This document shows, one piece after another, positions 10,683 to 19,584 of a DNA stretch of 64,000 bases (positions are counted from its first letter, which is position 1; each line of letters opens with the position of its first letter). Location of the stretch: assembly GCA_018806915.1 (NCBI GenBank), contig JAGKQI010000100.1:2046001-2110000 (forward strand). Direction: 5' to 3'. A program made the position numbers and the translations under genes. The notes under the pieces are model-generated. The model ran no database searches. It worked only from the letters and a program-made list of their open reading frames with translations, and was not told the origin of the DNA. This DNA comes from Phytophthora colocasiae. Lineage: Eukaryota > Oomycota > Peronosporomycetes > Peronosporales > Peronosporaceae.

Positions 10683-11084
10683 CTAGGAGCCCGTGCGCGA
10701 CGCACGCTGCTTCCGGAACTCCTCCAGGACGTCTTCGTCCATCACTGAGGAGGAGTTCAACTCCTCTGGAGTGGGCTCCGGCCTAAGGAGAACCATTTCC
10801 GATATCTCCCCGGCCTTCAACTCGGCCAGGAAGTCCTCCATCGTGACTTCCTCGAGGTTCAATAGCTCTGATACCTCAGGCAGGGGTGCCAACTCGATGG
10901 CCCCCGCCTTCACGCGATGCCCGGTCACGCCGTCGAAGATGTGATAGCATTCTTCGACCGACTGTGACCTAGGAGCCTTTAGCTCCTGTCCCAAGTCCTC
11001 GTGGACTTCTTCGGGATGGTATTCTACCAACCCCGGCTTATGACCATGGCGTGGGCTTAACTTACCCACGCCCGGTGATGCCAC
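10683..11084 (-). pseudogene. Gypsy-2 protease-RT linker, ended by an in-frame TAG
   Basis: A 133-aa acidic segment (EELNSSSVMDEDVLEEF) in the same frame as RT; the TAG at 10683-10685 is the only barrier to RT. It is also in frame with the protease ORF at 19585-20130 once the Gypsy-3 insertion is removed (825 bp apart). This shows that Gypsy-3 landed inside the protease-RT spacer. Palindromes are dense here, for example 11050-11070 and 11075-11098. Confidence 0.7.
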
Positions 11085-11119
11085 TACGATGGCATCACGA
11101 GCCCTCGTGGCTCCATGCG

Positions 11120-11578
11120 TGTAATGGGTCTACCTAGACCTATTAGGTGGCGTACACGTGCGCTTACGTATATGAGGAAGCGTGCAATTAGAATAGACTT
11201 AATTTAAGTATACTTATTTAAATAAGTATAATTAAATCAAATATAACTAAATTAAACTGCAAAATACCGTAAAATGAGAACTGTTATTGAATTTGGCATA
11301 AGCCAATTATGGACCTCCTAAAACTGTTTGTTATCTATTTCTAAAGGGTCTGCCAACGTGTGGCTGGTAGAAACTCTGCTCAGTGATTGGTAGAAATCCG
11401 TTACTTTCTACCAATATATGCACAAATGCACACGAACCACCCAATAATGTGGTTCGCCCATGTATCCATTGGTGTGTACAGCACACCAAGGTCTGAGGCC
11501 CATTTCCAACCTCTAACAGTTATCCTAACTGTTAGAGTTACAAGTGGTACAACCACTTGTACGTGTAACCCCGTTACA
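11120..11578 (-). repeat. Gypsy-3 3' LTR
   Basis: Pairs with 18876-19335. It holds successive hairpins, for example 11511-11537 (ctctaacagt/actgttagag), then one with acaagtgg/ccacttgt arms, and ggtagaaa/tttctacc near 11390-11413. An AT-rich block at 11190-11260 may be the promoter region. Confidence 0.92.
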
Positions 11579-11594
11579 CCATCCCCCCGTTAAG
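11579..11594 (-). other. Gypsy-3 polypurine tract
   Basis: Minus-strand reading is AACGGGGGGATGG abutting the 3' LTR, the counterpart of the Gypsy-2 tract at 5624-5637. Both are followed, further inward, by the shared word cgaatctta. Confidence 0.75.
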
Positions 11595-11679
11595 ATTCGA
11601 CGTATCGGTCTCGATACGTCAATCAACAGAACTTGACAAGACCGTCAAGTTCCCGAGAGAAATCCGAGTTCATTTCGCA

Positions 11680-13210
11680 ATGGACTCGCCAACGCCCACG
11701 TCTTTGTCCGCTTCTGCGGACGCGCAAGCCTCACCTGCTGCCTCTGCAGCAGGAACAACGACCTCAGCAGTGCCCACTAGCACTGCTGCTCCCAGCGGTC
11801 CGACAGAGAAGCTCTCTGTCACCAAGTACCATGCTCTCCATAAGGAGAAGCACGAGAAGAAGAAGAAGTCTTCTTCTCTAGCAGAGATTAAGAATCCTGC
11901 TGTCCCTCTCAAAGAACTCTTTGGAGAGGACTACGAAGACATCCTCGACTACGAGGAGGATGTCGAGGAGGGGGAGGTTGATGTCAAGGCTCCCGCTCCC
12001 GTGTCTTCGTCTGAAGACAAGTCAGACCCACCCGTGGGATCTCGACGACCTCGTGATGAGGCCTCGGACGCTTCAAGCTCGAAGCGTCCGCGCAGTGATG
12101 ATGAAGCGTCCCCCATGTCGAGGGCGCTCACTGCCTCGCGCACTGATCCGCCAGTGCGCACAGCATGGATGCCTACTGAGGCTGAGATCCATGACCGGTT
12201 CGGTGCAAGTTCACCACCGAACCCGATACTGTTGTACTCATGCAACAGTATCAACGACGACGACGTCGCCGCTAAGGTTGTCTTTGAGTCCGAGACTCAA
12301 AGACGCGACTACTATATCGGGCTCTTCCATGAGCTCCGATACTATGCAGCGAAGAAGACTTCGCGCAAGAGCAAAGTGCCAGAGTGGCAGGCACTTTGTC
12401 AGTCGTGGAATGCCTTTGTTGATAACTTCAACAAAGACCCGAAGGCGTATCGCGAGCGCGTTGCTGCGGCTCGCGATCGCTACTACACTTACACTACGCG
12501 TGGTAAGTGTGAACGCCTCCATGATCAGTCCATGGAAGCGGGGATCCCATGTGCCGTTCCCTTTGGCACACCTGTCCGCAACACGTCTCACCGAAAGTGA
12601 TCTCCTGGGGTACACGGTCGTCTGTGTACCCGATAACATCAAGGAGCTCCGTGATCGTATTGTGCCACGCGAGGCTCCGAGTGCTGTGGCTAACCGCAGC
12701 ACTCCTCGTGCAGGGCTTACCCCTGCAAGTTATGGTGGGCTTCGTACGCCCTCACCATTTCCGGAACGTCCTCCATCAGGACGTTCCGCGGCTCCCATGT
12801 ATCTCGATGGGGAGGAAATCCTCTCCAACGAATACGAAAATGAACCCCTTGAGAGTTCGTTCTCTTATGAGCCACAATCCGCTCAACAATCCAGCGGATC
12901 GCTCCACGCGCGTCGCGCAACGGCGGCGGAGGGGGTGGGAACACTCCCTCCGCATGGTCAACGCTATGACCATGACGATCGTGCCCTGCACGATCGAGTT
13001 GCTGCGCTGGAGCAGACACAGAGCGCTGAGATAGCTGCTCTGAAGCAGGAGGTTCGTGTCCTCCGTGCTGAGGTCTGCGAGGCAGCTCAGACTGCCTCGA
13101 ACCTGTCGTCCGGTCTTGGGACGAGAGTGAACCGGTTGATCGACCGTGTCGACGGTCTCGAGAAGGCCTTCCAGGCCTCTCGCACTCCTCAGTCGGACTA
13201 CCAAGCCTAG
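11680..13210 (+). pseudogene. Gypsy-3 antisense ORF (extra ORF convergent with pol), one frameshift
   Basis: The frame from ATG 11680 runs 306 aa to a TGA at 12598-12600; a +1 shift near 12540-12600 continues it (AHLSATRLTESDLLGYTVV) to 13210, about 510 aa in all. N-terminus: Ser/Ala/Thr-rich, then a Lys cluster (KHEKKKKSS), an acidic block (EDYEDILDYEEDVEEGEVD) and a basic patch (SSKRPRSDDEAS). Middle: aromatic helical segment with WQALCQSWNAFVDNFN. C-terminus: coiled coil (VAALEQTQSAEIAALKQEV, then RLIDRVDGLEKAFQ). The same order occurs in Gypsy-2. TCATTTCGCAAT immediately upstream of the ATG resembles the oomycete initiator. Its 3' ~490 bp are antisense to the chromodomain. Function unknown. 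Confidence 0.65.
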
Positions 13211-13850
13211 GTAGTCCGTGCTGCACGTACGGCTTCAACCGCCCGACGTAGAAGGTCGGGTGGAGCCTCATGCTGGACGGTATGTCCAGCCGGTACGCGT
13301 TGCCGTGCCGTTCAAGTACTTTGAACGGCCCAATGAATCTTGGAGCAAGCTTGCTTGCTCCAAAGTCAGACACTGCATGTCTAGGTAGGTTTTGTGTAGC
13401 TAACAAAACTAATGAACCCTTCAGCTTCTGTCGATCGACAGAAGCTGCGATAGCATCCTGGACAAACCGTATGACGGCTTGTCTTCGCTGGACAAAGTCT
13501 AGCGCACCCGAGCTGAATCCATTCAGCTTGTCGCCCTTGTCAGCAGCAGGCCCTGCCTGCTCGCTATCATCTCTCATGTCTGTGCCCGGCCCAGACATCG
13601 CGCGCTCGTTCCTGCTCGAACGAGACGTCGCACGCGTCACCGCAGCTGATAGTGTGCTGCTATCAGTTGCATTCTGCGGTTGTTCGGACGCAACCGTAGA
13701 TCCTCCCCCACTTAAGGAGGAAGCTACCCGCCGAGCATGCTCGGCAATCGTGGATGCCTCATGGCGTTCACGTAGAACGGTGTATGCCCTGTCGAGGCAT
13801 GCACCGAGTTGTTGATGGCAAACTCTGCCATCGGCAAGCACTCGCTCCAA
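12717..13850 (-). pseudogene. Gypsy-3 integrase C-terminus and chromodomain
   Basis: A 377-aa frame with the integrase C-terminal module near residues 160-215 (GASKLAPRFIGPFKVLERHG, LHPTFYVGRLKPY). A Ser/Arg/Gln-rich linker follows, then a chromodomain at the end (IRWIVERIVAHKR, FRIRWRGFPPHRDTWEP). It is continuous in function, but not in frame, with the integrase core at 13724-14317. Its last third is antisense to the plus-strand ORF. Confidence 0.82.
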
Positions 13851-14317
13851 TGCGGGAACGAGTGAGCGTAGCTCTTCAGCGTGTCACCCAGTACGCGGTT
13901 GACACGTTCGGTCTGCCCGTCCGTCTGCGGATGATCCGCAGTCGACATTGACAGTTGTGAACCAAGAAGTGTAAACACTTCTTGCCAGAACCGCGCTGTG
14001 AAGCGTGGATCACGGTCCGACACAATGTCGAGCGGCATGCCATGGTGTTTGAACACCATGTCAACAAACAGTCGCGCAGTCTGCGCGGCTGTAACAGTAG
14101 CCGGGACGGCAGCAAGATGAACCATCTTGCTGAATCTGTCCACAAAGACAACGATGCCCGTCCTCCGCTTGCTGTCAGGCGGAAGACCGAAGACAAAGTC
14201 CATGGACATGGACTGCCAACACTCCGACGGAGTCGGTAGTGATTGAAGAGGAGCCTGCGAGAACTGCGCAGGCTTCACGCGTTGACAAACCTCGCAAGCA
14301 CGTACGTACTTGCGCAC
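13724..14317 (-). pseudogene. Gypsy-3 integrase core
   Basis: 197 aa starting inside the zinc finger (CEVCQRVK) and holding the rve core: SMDFVFGLPPD, VSDRDPRFTA and TDGQTERVNR, giving the D, D, E triad. The ORF is separated from the first half of the zinc finger (14363-14563) by an in-frame TAA at 14361-14363 that sits in a 10-bp-arm hairpin (14351-14377). In Gypsy-2 the equivalent position reads Tyr. Confidence 0.88.
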
Positions 14318-14362
14318 CCACTTGTACTGGTGGTTCCAGTAGAAGTCACGCGTGAGAAGAGT

Positions 14363-14563
14363 TTATGTCTTCTCACGACCCGGATGCCCTGCCGTGGGGG
14401 CATCGTGATACTCGAACATGATCCTCAACCGGAGGTCATGGTCATTCGGAACGACAATGCGATCCGCATTGTCGTCTACTGCACCGTACAGCAGTAGGCC
14501 TTCGTGTACACGATAACGGTGTACACGAGCTCGAAGATGAGGGGTTAGCTTCCGACGTGCCAC
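14363..14563 (-). pseudogene. Gypsy-3 integrase zinc-finger N-terminal half
   Basis: 66 aa matching Gypsy-2 residues just before the integrase core (VPNDHDLRLRI, FEYHDAPTAGHPGREKT). It includes the two histidines of the HHCC finger and ends at TAA 14361-14363. The frame before it (14545-15570) differs, so a second break lies near 14560-14600. Confidence 0.75.
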
Positions 14564-15570
14564 GTCGGAAGGTGCTGCGAGGAACTCCAGCAGCCCCTTC
14601 GCGTCTGCATCCCTTGCATACGCGTTCTTCTCGTCGTCAACGTTGACGACGGCACACTTGTCCTCACGACGCCAACTGCGATGGCGTCGACCGTCTCCGC
14701 ATAGTCAGGTCGACGCGATAACGCGTCGGCCACTACGTTGAGTCTTCCGGGTTTGTACTCCACCCGGAAGTTGTACTCCGCGAAGAAGGACAACCATCTC
14801 GCCATACGTTGCGAGATGTGCGGCGACTTAATCGCCGTACGCAATGATGCGTGGTCTGTATAGACCACGAACGGTCTACTCCCAAGTAGATACACTCGGA
14901 ACTTTGCGAGTGCATACTTCATGGCAAGGAGCTCCTTGTCATGTACGGGGTAGTTACGCTCAGCTGGCTTCAGCTGACGCGATTGATAGTAGACCACACG
15001 ATCATGCCCTTCGTGATCGTGTTGCATCAATGCACATCCGATTGCAAAGTCGGATGCATCGCACACTACGTGGAATGGACGATCTGGGTCCGCCACGGCC
15101 AAGATCGGCGCTTCAGTCAAGCCCTGCTTGACTGCACCGAATGCTTCCTCGCACTCGGTAGTCCAAATCCACTCAGCGTCTTTCTTAAGAAGCTGTGACA
15201 ACGGGTAAATCTTGCCCGCATAGTTGTCCACATACTTGCACAAGTACGTGGCAAGCCCAAGGAACTGCCTCAGTTCCTTCATATTGGATGGCGTGGGCCA
15301 TTCATTGATCACTCTGACCTTCTCTGGGTCAGGGCGCACGCCGTCTTTCCCCACGAGACACCCCAGCACGGGTATCTCGCTCGCCCCGAAGATGCACTTC
15401 TTCAGGTTCGCATAGAGTTTATGTTTCCTCATAAGCTCTAGCAGCTTCCGGAGATGCACCTTGTGCATCTCAATGTCCGTCTTCCCGTTCACAACCCACC
15501 TTGGACGAACACGTCGTCGAAGTAGCTCGGTGCGAAGTCGCGCACCAAGCGCAATAGATGTGTCACGCAT
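14545..15570 (-). pseudogene. Gypsy-3 RT thumb and RNase H
   Basis: 341 aa with the end of the RT palm/thumb (HKLYANLKKCIFGASE, VLGCLVGKDGVRPDP, LRQFLGLATYL) and RNase H (VVCDASDFAIGCAL, RNYPVHDKELLAMK, VYTDHASLRTAI, NVVADALSRRPDY). It overlaps the RT catalytic frame 15489-15851 by 82 bp in another frame. A perfect 18-bp palindrome lies at 14633-14650 and a 7-bp-arm hairpin at 14851-14868. Confidence 0.85.
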
Positions 15571-15851
15571 CTATTGAACGTCGCAGGGGCGTTCTTAAGT
15601 CCCTGCGGCATGACGAGCCACTCCCAAAGCATACCGCTTGGAGTGCTTACCGCAGTGAGAGGGATGTCCCTCTCACGCATGAGGATCTGATAGAATCCAT
15701 CACGCAGATCTAGAGCACTGAAGATAGTGCTCAAGGCCATCGAATCGATGATAGCATCTTTTCGCGGTATCGGCGTCTGCGCCGGTATCGTCGCATCGTT
15801 CAATTTGTTGTACGCATGAACGATGCGCCAACCGCCCTGTGGTTTCTTCAC
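15489..15851 (-). pseudogene. Gypsy-3 RT palm
   Basis: 120 aa holding GGWRIVHAYNKLN, FSALDLRDGFYQI, VMPQGLKNAPATFNR and the catalytic APSYFDDVFV. The frame is lost two codons after the FDD box. Hairpins continue through this conserved region, for example 15655-15676 with 10-bp arms and a 2-nt loop. Confidence 0.85.
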
Positions 15852-17883
15852 ACAGAACGTTGGGGCACTTGACCTGCAAGACGACGACTTTCAAAGAAGT
15901 CGTCGATCGCTTGCACTTGTTCACGCGGCAGTGGCCACTGCCGTGTAACACAGTACTTTGTGCCCGGCACGAGATCAATCTCGTGCTGTACGCCCTTATC
16001 CTTCGGAAGCTCGAAGGAATCTCGTCCGGGAGTACATCCTTGTACTCCCGCAGAGCTTCGTAGTAGGGACTCGACCTCAACGAGTCCCAAATCTGCTCTT
16101 CGAAGCGCTGCTTCTTAGTCTTCGCACTGAGGGAGTCATCACCCTCAGTGATTCCACCGACGACGAGCTGCTTCAGCTCTTCGGCCTCGCGCTCCACTCT
16201 CTCGATATCCGAGAGAATGCAAATTTGTTCGATGCGTCCATCGTACAAGTCTCGTGGGAAGCGCTTCCAACTCATCGTTGGAAGTGCGGTCAACGCCGAC
16301 GCACTCGTCGGCGGATTCTCCAACCGCATCCTCTGGTACTGTAACCCAGTACCAGTACGTGTCAAGACGTTCAACGTCTCGACACTCGGTGTCTGCACTG
16401 CAGATACACCCGTCTCAGTCCCGGACTGAGACTCGCGCAGCTCCCTGAGCTTGCGCCGCGAAGATCTACCGTGGAGCCCGGCTCCAGGTGCTCCACGTCC
16501 AAGGCATCGCACCTTGGACGGGACGTTATCGCAATCGTCAGCGGATTCCTTCCGCTGACTCGCACTATCAAGCCCTGCTTGAGTGCCGCTCATCGCGTGC
16601 AGCGCTGCTGCACGTGAGCACGCAGGTTGTTCGGGTGCTGGGCGTTTGCAACCGCCAGCACCTCCTGCCGCGCAGTCGGTTCCCTGAACCGCTGCGCCTT
16701 CATCCACTCCCGGAACGGATGAAGCAACCGCATCGTCGACCCCCGGAGTCGACGTGCTCTCGCTAGCTTCCTGCGCTCGCGAGTGTTCGCTTGTACACAT
16801 ATCGTCAGCTCCCAGAGCTGACGCACGATCGCTAGTTCCCGGAACTAGCAGCGAACGTTCGCCTGTACACGCATCATCAGCTCCCGGAGCTGATGCGCGA
16901 TCGCTAGTTCCCAGAACTAGCAGCGACGCGCCAGTGGCGTCAGCTCCCAGAGCTGACGCACGCCTTTCGGTTCCCCGAATGTTATTTGCTTCGTCAACTC
17001 CCAGAGTTGACGCGACGTCGTCGGCGCGACCCTTGGGGGCTTGAAGTACCTCCAAGGATACCGGTAATACCGGTATTTTACCTTCTCTCAGGTGAATGCG
17101 ATTCACCTGACCATCACTCATGTGACAAACATCATTCAGATGTTTATGCGTCAGGTGATTCACATTCACCTGACCATCACTCATGTGACCGCGACCCTTC
17201 GGCTCAGATTTCTGAGTCGACACACATTTTCTCCCAACGACTCTCGAAGTCGTTGATGGTCGCCGGCGGCGATCGGAGGCAGCGGCGGCCGCTGCTGCCT
17301 TAACTGGGGATCCACATGCACCGGCCGGTGCATGCGCAGCACTGACAGGGCCATCGCTCTCTGTCGCGCATGTGTTGTTGAAGCGTACGAGCGTACGCTT
17401 CTCCCAGTTGATCACCGGGTCATGCCGTGCAAGCCACGGCATGCCTAATACCAAGTCGAACTTATCGTCTAGATCCAAGACGATAAGATCTTCTACAAAC
17501 GTCCTTCGTTTGTAAGAGAAGCGCACACGGACTACGCGCTTCTCAGTCCTCACGGTGGCACCTGTTGCCAACCGCACCTCCAACACGCCGCGAGGCGTGT
17601 CGGCCTCTTCGAAGTCAAGCCTTCGAAGACTTCCCTGTCGAACAAAGTTGTTCGACGCGCCCGAGTCCAATAAGGCACGAAGAGAGTTCGCTCTCTTCGA
17701 CATCACGTTCAGGATGACAAGGTTTGGCTTGTCATCTTGCAGCTTACAGCGAGAAACCTTCTCGCTGGGGGCAGCAGTCCTCATCGTCGCGTGTCCAAGC
17801 TCGACACGCGAGACTGCATCACCAGTAGGACGCCCCGCGCCTACTGGTCCTTGGCGTTTTTTGAACGCCCGCCCGCTGTGCAC
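15700..17883 (-). CDS. Gypsy-3 protease plus long repeat-bearing spacer
   Basis: A 727-aa frame entered by -1 frameshifting from gag. Near residue 70 ALLDSGASNNFVRQGS is the aspartic protease active site, and FDLVLGMPWLARHDP follows near 145. Residues ~180-560 are a spacer with an alanine run, two HMSDGQVN repeats and a run of short repeats of the form ASALGAD / LLVPGTS / STPGVD. It then leads towards RT (KDVLPDEIP), but the frame is lost at about 16020 and the remaining ~110 residues are out-of-frame translation; the correct frame reappears at 15848-16090 (HEIDLVPGTKYCVTRQ). The reading start is set by the slippery site at 17856-17862, not by a start codon. Confidence 0.8.
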   Translation of the reverse strand: MHSGRAFKKRQGPVGAGRPTGDAVSRVELGHATMRTAAPSEKVSRCKLQDDKPNLVILNVMSKRANSLRALLDSGASNNFVRQGSLRRLDFEEADTPRGVLEVRLATGATVRTEKRVVRVRFSYKRRTFVEDLIVLDLDDKFDLVLGMPWLARHDPVINWEKRTLVRFNNTCATESDGPVSAAHAPAGACGSPVKAAAAAAASDRRRRPSTTSRVVGRKCVSTQKSEPKGRGHMSDGQVNVNHLTHKHLNDVCHMSDGQVNRIHLREGKIPVLPVSLEVLQAPKGRADDVASTLGVDEANNIRGTERRASALGADATGASLLVLGTSDRASAPGADDACTGERSLLVPGTSDRASALGADDMCTSEHSRAQEASESTSTPGVDDAVASSVPGVDEGAAVQGTDCAAGGAGGCKRPAPEQPACSRAAALHAMSGTQAGLDSASQRKESADDCDNVPSKVRCLGRGAPGAGLHGRSSRRKLRELRESQSGTETGVSAVQTPSVETLNVLTRTGTGLQYQRMRLENPPTSASALTALPTMSWKRFPRDLYDGRIEQICILSDIERVEREAEELKQLVVGGITEGDDSLSAKTKKQRFEEQIWDSLRSSPYYEALREYKDVLPDEIPSSFRRIRAYSTRLISCRAQSTVLHGSGHCRVNKCKRSTTSLKVVVLQVKCPNVLCEETTGRLAHRSCVQQIERCDDTGADADTAKRCYHRFDGLEHYLQCSRSA
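17822..17862 (-). promoter_or_regulatory. Gypsy-3 gag-pol -1 ribosomal frameshift signal
   Basis: On the minus strand gag reads TCA AAA AAC, so A AAA AAC (17856-17862) is a canonical -1 slippery heptamer. Eight nucleotides later a hairpin begins: CCAGTAGG (17840-17847) pairing with CCTACTGG (17822-17829) around a 10-nt loop. The gag stop TAG (17841-17843) is inside the 5' arm. Slipping back one base enters the protease frame exactly (KKRQGPVGAGRPTG). Layout and frame direction agree with known retroviral-type signals; activity is inferred. Confidence 0.8.
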
Positions 17884-18791
17884 TCGCGTGCATAGTGACC
17901 GATGTTACTACACTTGTAACATCGAACCTTGCCGTATCTACGCTGCTGTTGACCAGCAGTCGTAGCACTCGAGAGGTCCATAGGTTCCGGACCTCCCGTC
18001 TTCACAACAGGACGCGCCGGTTTCGGCGCGTTCGCATGGAGTTTAGCTTGACGCCGGCTAAACTCCTCTTGGATCGCAAGGCTGATCCCCTCCTCGAGAG
18101 TATTCAGATACTCTCGGAAGAGATATGTTTTGACGGGACCATCTCTTAGTCCCTTCATGAACGTGACGACCTTGGTCGCCTCGTCGATCGGGTTGGCCAC
18201 TATGTTCGATACCAAGTATCGAGCACGCTGGGCAAAGGTGTGAACATCATCCTTGCCCTGTTGCAGATCGAGAAACTCTGCTCTCGATCTGAACTCGTTC
18301 TTCGGAGGCTCAAACGCAAGCTTGAGTTCCTCCTTGAACACCTCGTACGTGCTGAAGCACGTAGGATCCGAGAGTCGGCGCCCATAGGCCCAACCCCTCG
18401 CATGTCCGCCAAGACATGACATGGCGAACGCGACCTTCGACATCGGGTCGACGATACGTCGAGCCGCAACGGCTGTGTCAAGTTCGACAAGCCAACGAAG
18501 GAGGTTCTCGTCCTCCTTCCCCGTGTAGGTACTCACGTGGAGTTTCAACGACTCCACGCGTGGCTTAGGGGAAGCCACCGAGGCAGCAACATCTCGTTGC
18601 TCCTTAACAATGTACCCCAGAGCAACACCGTGTTGCTCTGTCGGCGATAGCGTACGAAGCATCGTAGCTACCGCTGCCTCTCCAATGACTCGCGAGAGTC
18701 TTTGGAGAGCCTCCCACTCTGGATCAGACAGGTGGGCGCAGTCCGTGCGCGTCACGGACATTTGAGGGGTCCCAGCAGATCCCTCATCCAT
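17841..18791 (-). CDS. Gypsy-3 Gag
   Basis: 316 aa, intact. The Gag capsid-type region occupies about residues 85-235 (NLLRWLVELDTAVAARR, FAMSCLGGHARGWAY, FRSRAEFLDLQQGKDDV, TFMKGLRDGPVKTYLF), followed by PEPMDLSSA and a CCHC zinc knuckle CYKCSNIGHYAREC with the standard C-x2-C-x4-H-x4-C spacing. It forms the virus-like particle that packages element RNA. It ends KDQ-TAG inside the frameshift hairpin. The ATG is about 65 bp inside the primer-binding site. Confidence 0.9.
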   Translation of the reverse strand: MDEGSAGTPQMSVTRTDCAHLSDPEWEALQRLSRVIGEAAVATMLRTLSPTEQHGVALGYIVKEQRDVAASVASPKPRVESLKLHVSTYTGKEDENLLRWLVELDTAVAARRIVDPMSKVAFAMSCLGGHARGWAYGRRLSDPTCFSTYEVFKEELKLAFEPPKNEFRSRAEFLDLQQGKDDVHTFAQRARYLVSNIVANPIDEATKVVTFMKGLRDGPVKTYLFREYLNTLEEGISLAIQEEFSRRQAKLHANAPKPARPVVKTGGPEPMDLSSATTAGQQQRRYGKVRCYKCSNIGHYARECTAGGRSKNAKDQ

Positions 18792-18857
18792 TGGGAAGTT
18801 CTCTACCCGCGTTCGTATGACTCCATACGAACGAACAGCAGTCGGTCGTGGGACGGA

Positions 18858-18873
18858 CTACAAAGTGCTACCA
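18858..18873 (-). other. Gypsy-3 primer-binding site
   Basis: Minus strand TGGTAGCACTTTGTAG, two bases inside the 5' LTR. TGG at the start is the usual complement of a tRNA 3' CCA end. Gypsy-2 has nearly the same site at 21331-21345, also two bases from its LTR. I cannot name the tRNA with confidence. Confidence 0.7.
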
Positions 18874-18875
18874 GG

Positions 18876-19335
18876 TGTAATGGGTCTACCTAGACCTATT
18901 AGGTGGCGTACACGTGCGCTTACGTATATGAGGAAGCGTGCAATTAGAATAGACTTAATTTAAGTATACTTATTTAAATAAGTATAATTAAATCAAATAT
19001 AACTAAATTAAACTGCAAAATACCGTAAAATGAGAACTGTTATTGAATTTGGCATAAGCCAATTATGGACCTCCTAAAACTGTTTGTTATCTATTTCTAA
19101 AGGGTCTGCCAACGTGTGGCTGGCAGAAACTCTGCTCAGTGATTGGTAGAAATCCGTTACTTTCTACCAATAATATGCACAAATGCACACGAACCACCCA
19201 ATAATGTGGTTCGCCCATGTATCCATTGGTGTGTACAGCACACCAAGGTCTGAGGCCCATTTCCAACCTCTAACAGTTATCCTAACTGTTAGAGTTGCAA
19301 GTGGTACAACCACTTGTACGTGTAACCCCGTTACA
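18876..19335 (-). repeat. Gypsy-3 5' LTR
   Basis: 460 bp, over 99% identical to 11120-11578. It sits upstream of gag on the minus strand. It is immediately followed by the ATGCG target duplication and the Gypsy-2 spacer. Confidence 0.92.
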
Positions 19336-19584
19336 ATGCGGAACTCTGTTACCCGCATCAGTTATGGTCTGAGCGACCTGGCGTCGAACTACTTCTCGTA
19401 CGCGTGGCGATGCCACTACTTCGGCATCGCGAGCCATCTTGGCTTCCTGCGGAACTCTTTCATCCGCTTGTGGACCTAAGTTACCCACCTGGTTAGTGCT
19501 CTCGGGCACTACCACAGTCGCAGCCTGTACGTCGCTGCGACTTCGTGCGTGGGGCCCTGCTGTCGTTGCAGACCCACACGTAGG

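Larger units (their letters stand above)
11120..19335 (-). mobile_element. Gypsy-3: inner Ty3/Gypsy element, hairpin-rich
   Basis: LTRs 11120-11578 (459 bp) and 18876-19335 (460 bp) begin TGTAATGG and end GTTACA. A target duplication ATGCG lies at 11115-11119 and 19336-19340. The LTRs differ by about two substitutions and one 1-bp indel (over 99% identical), so the insertion is recent. The element is 8,216 bp, minus strand, with gag, frameshifted protease-pol, chromodomain and a convergent plus-strand ORF. The pol frames carry several shifts and a TAA inside the integrase zinc finger, so this copy is not autonomous as assembled. Confidence 0.93.
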
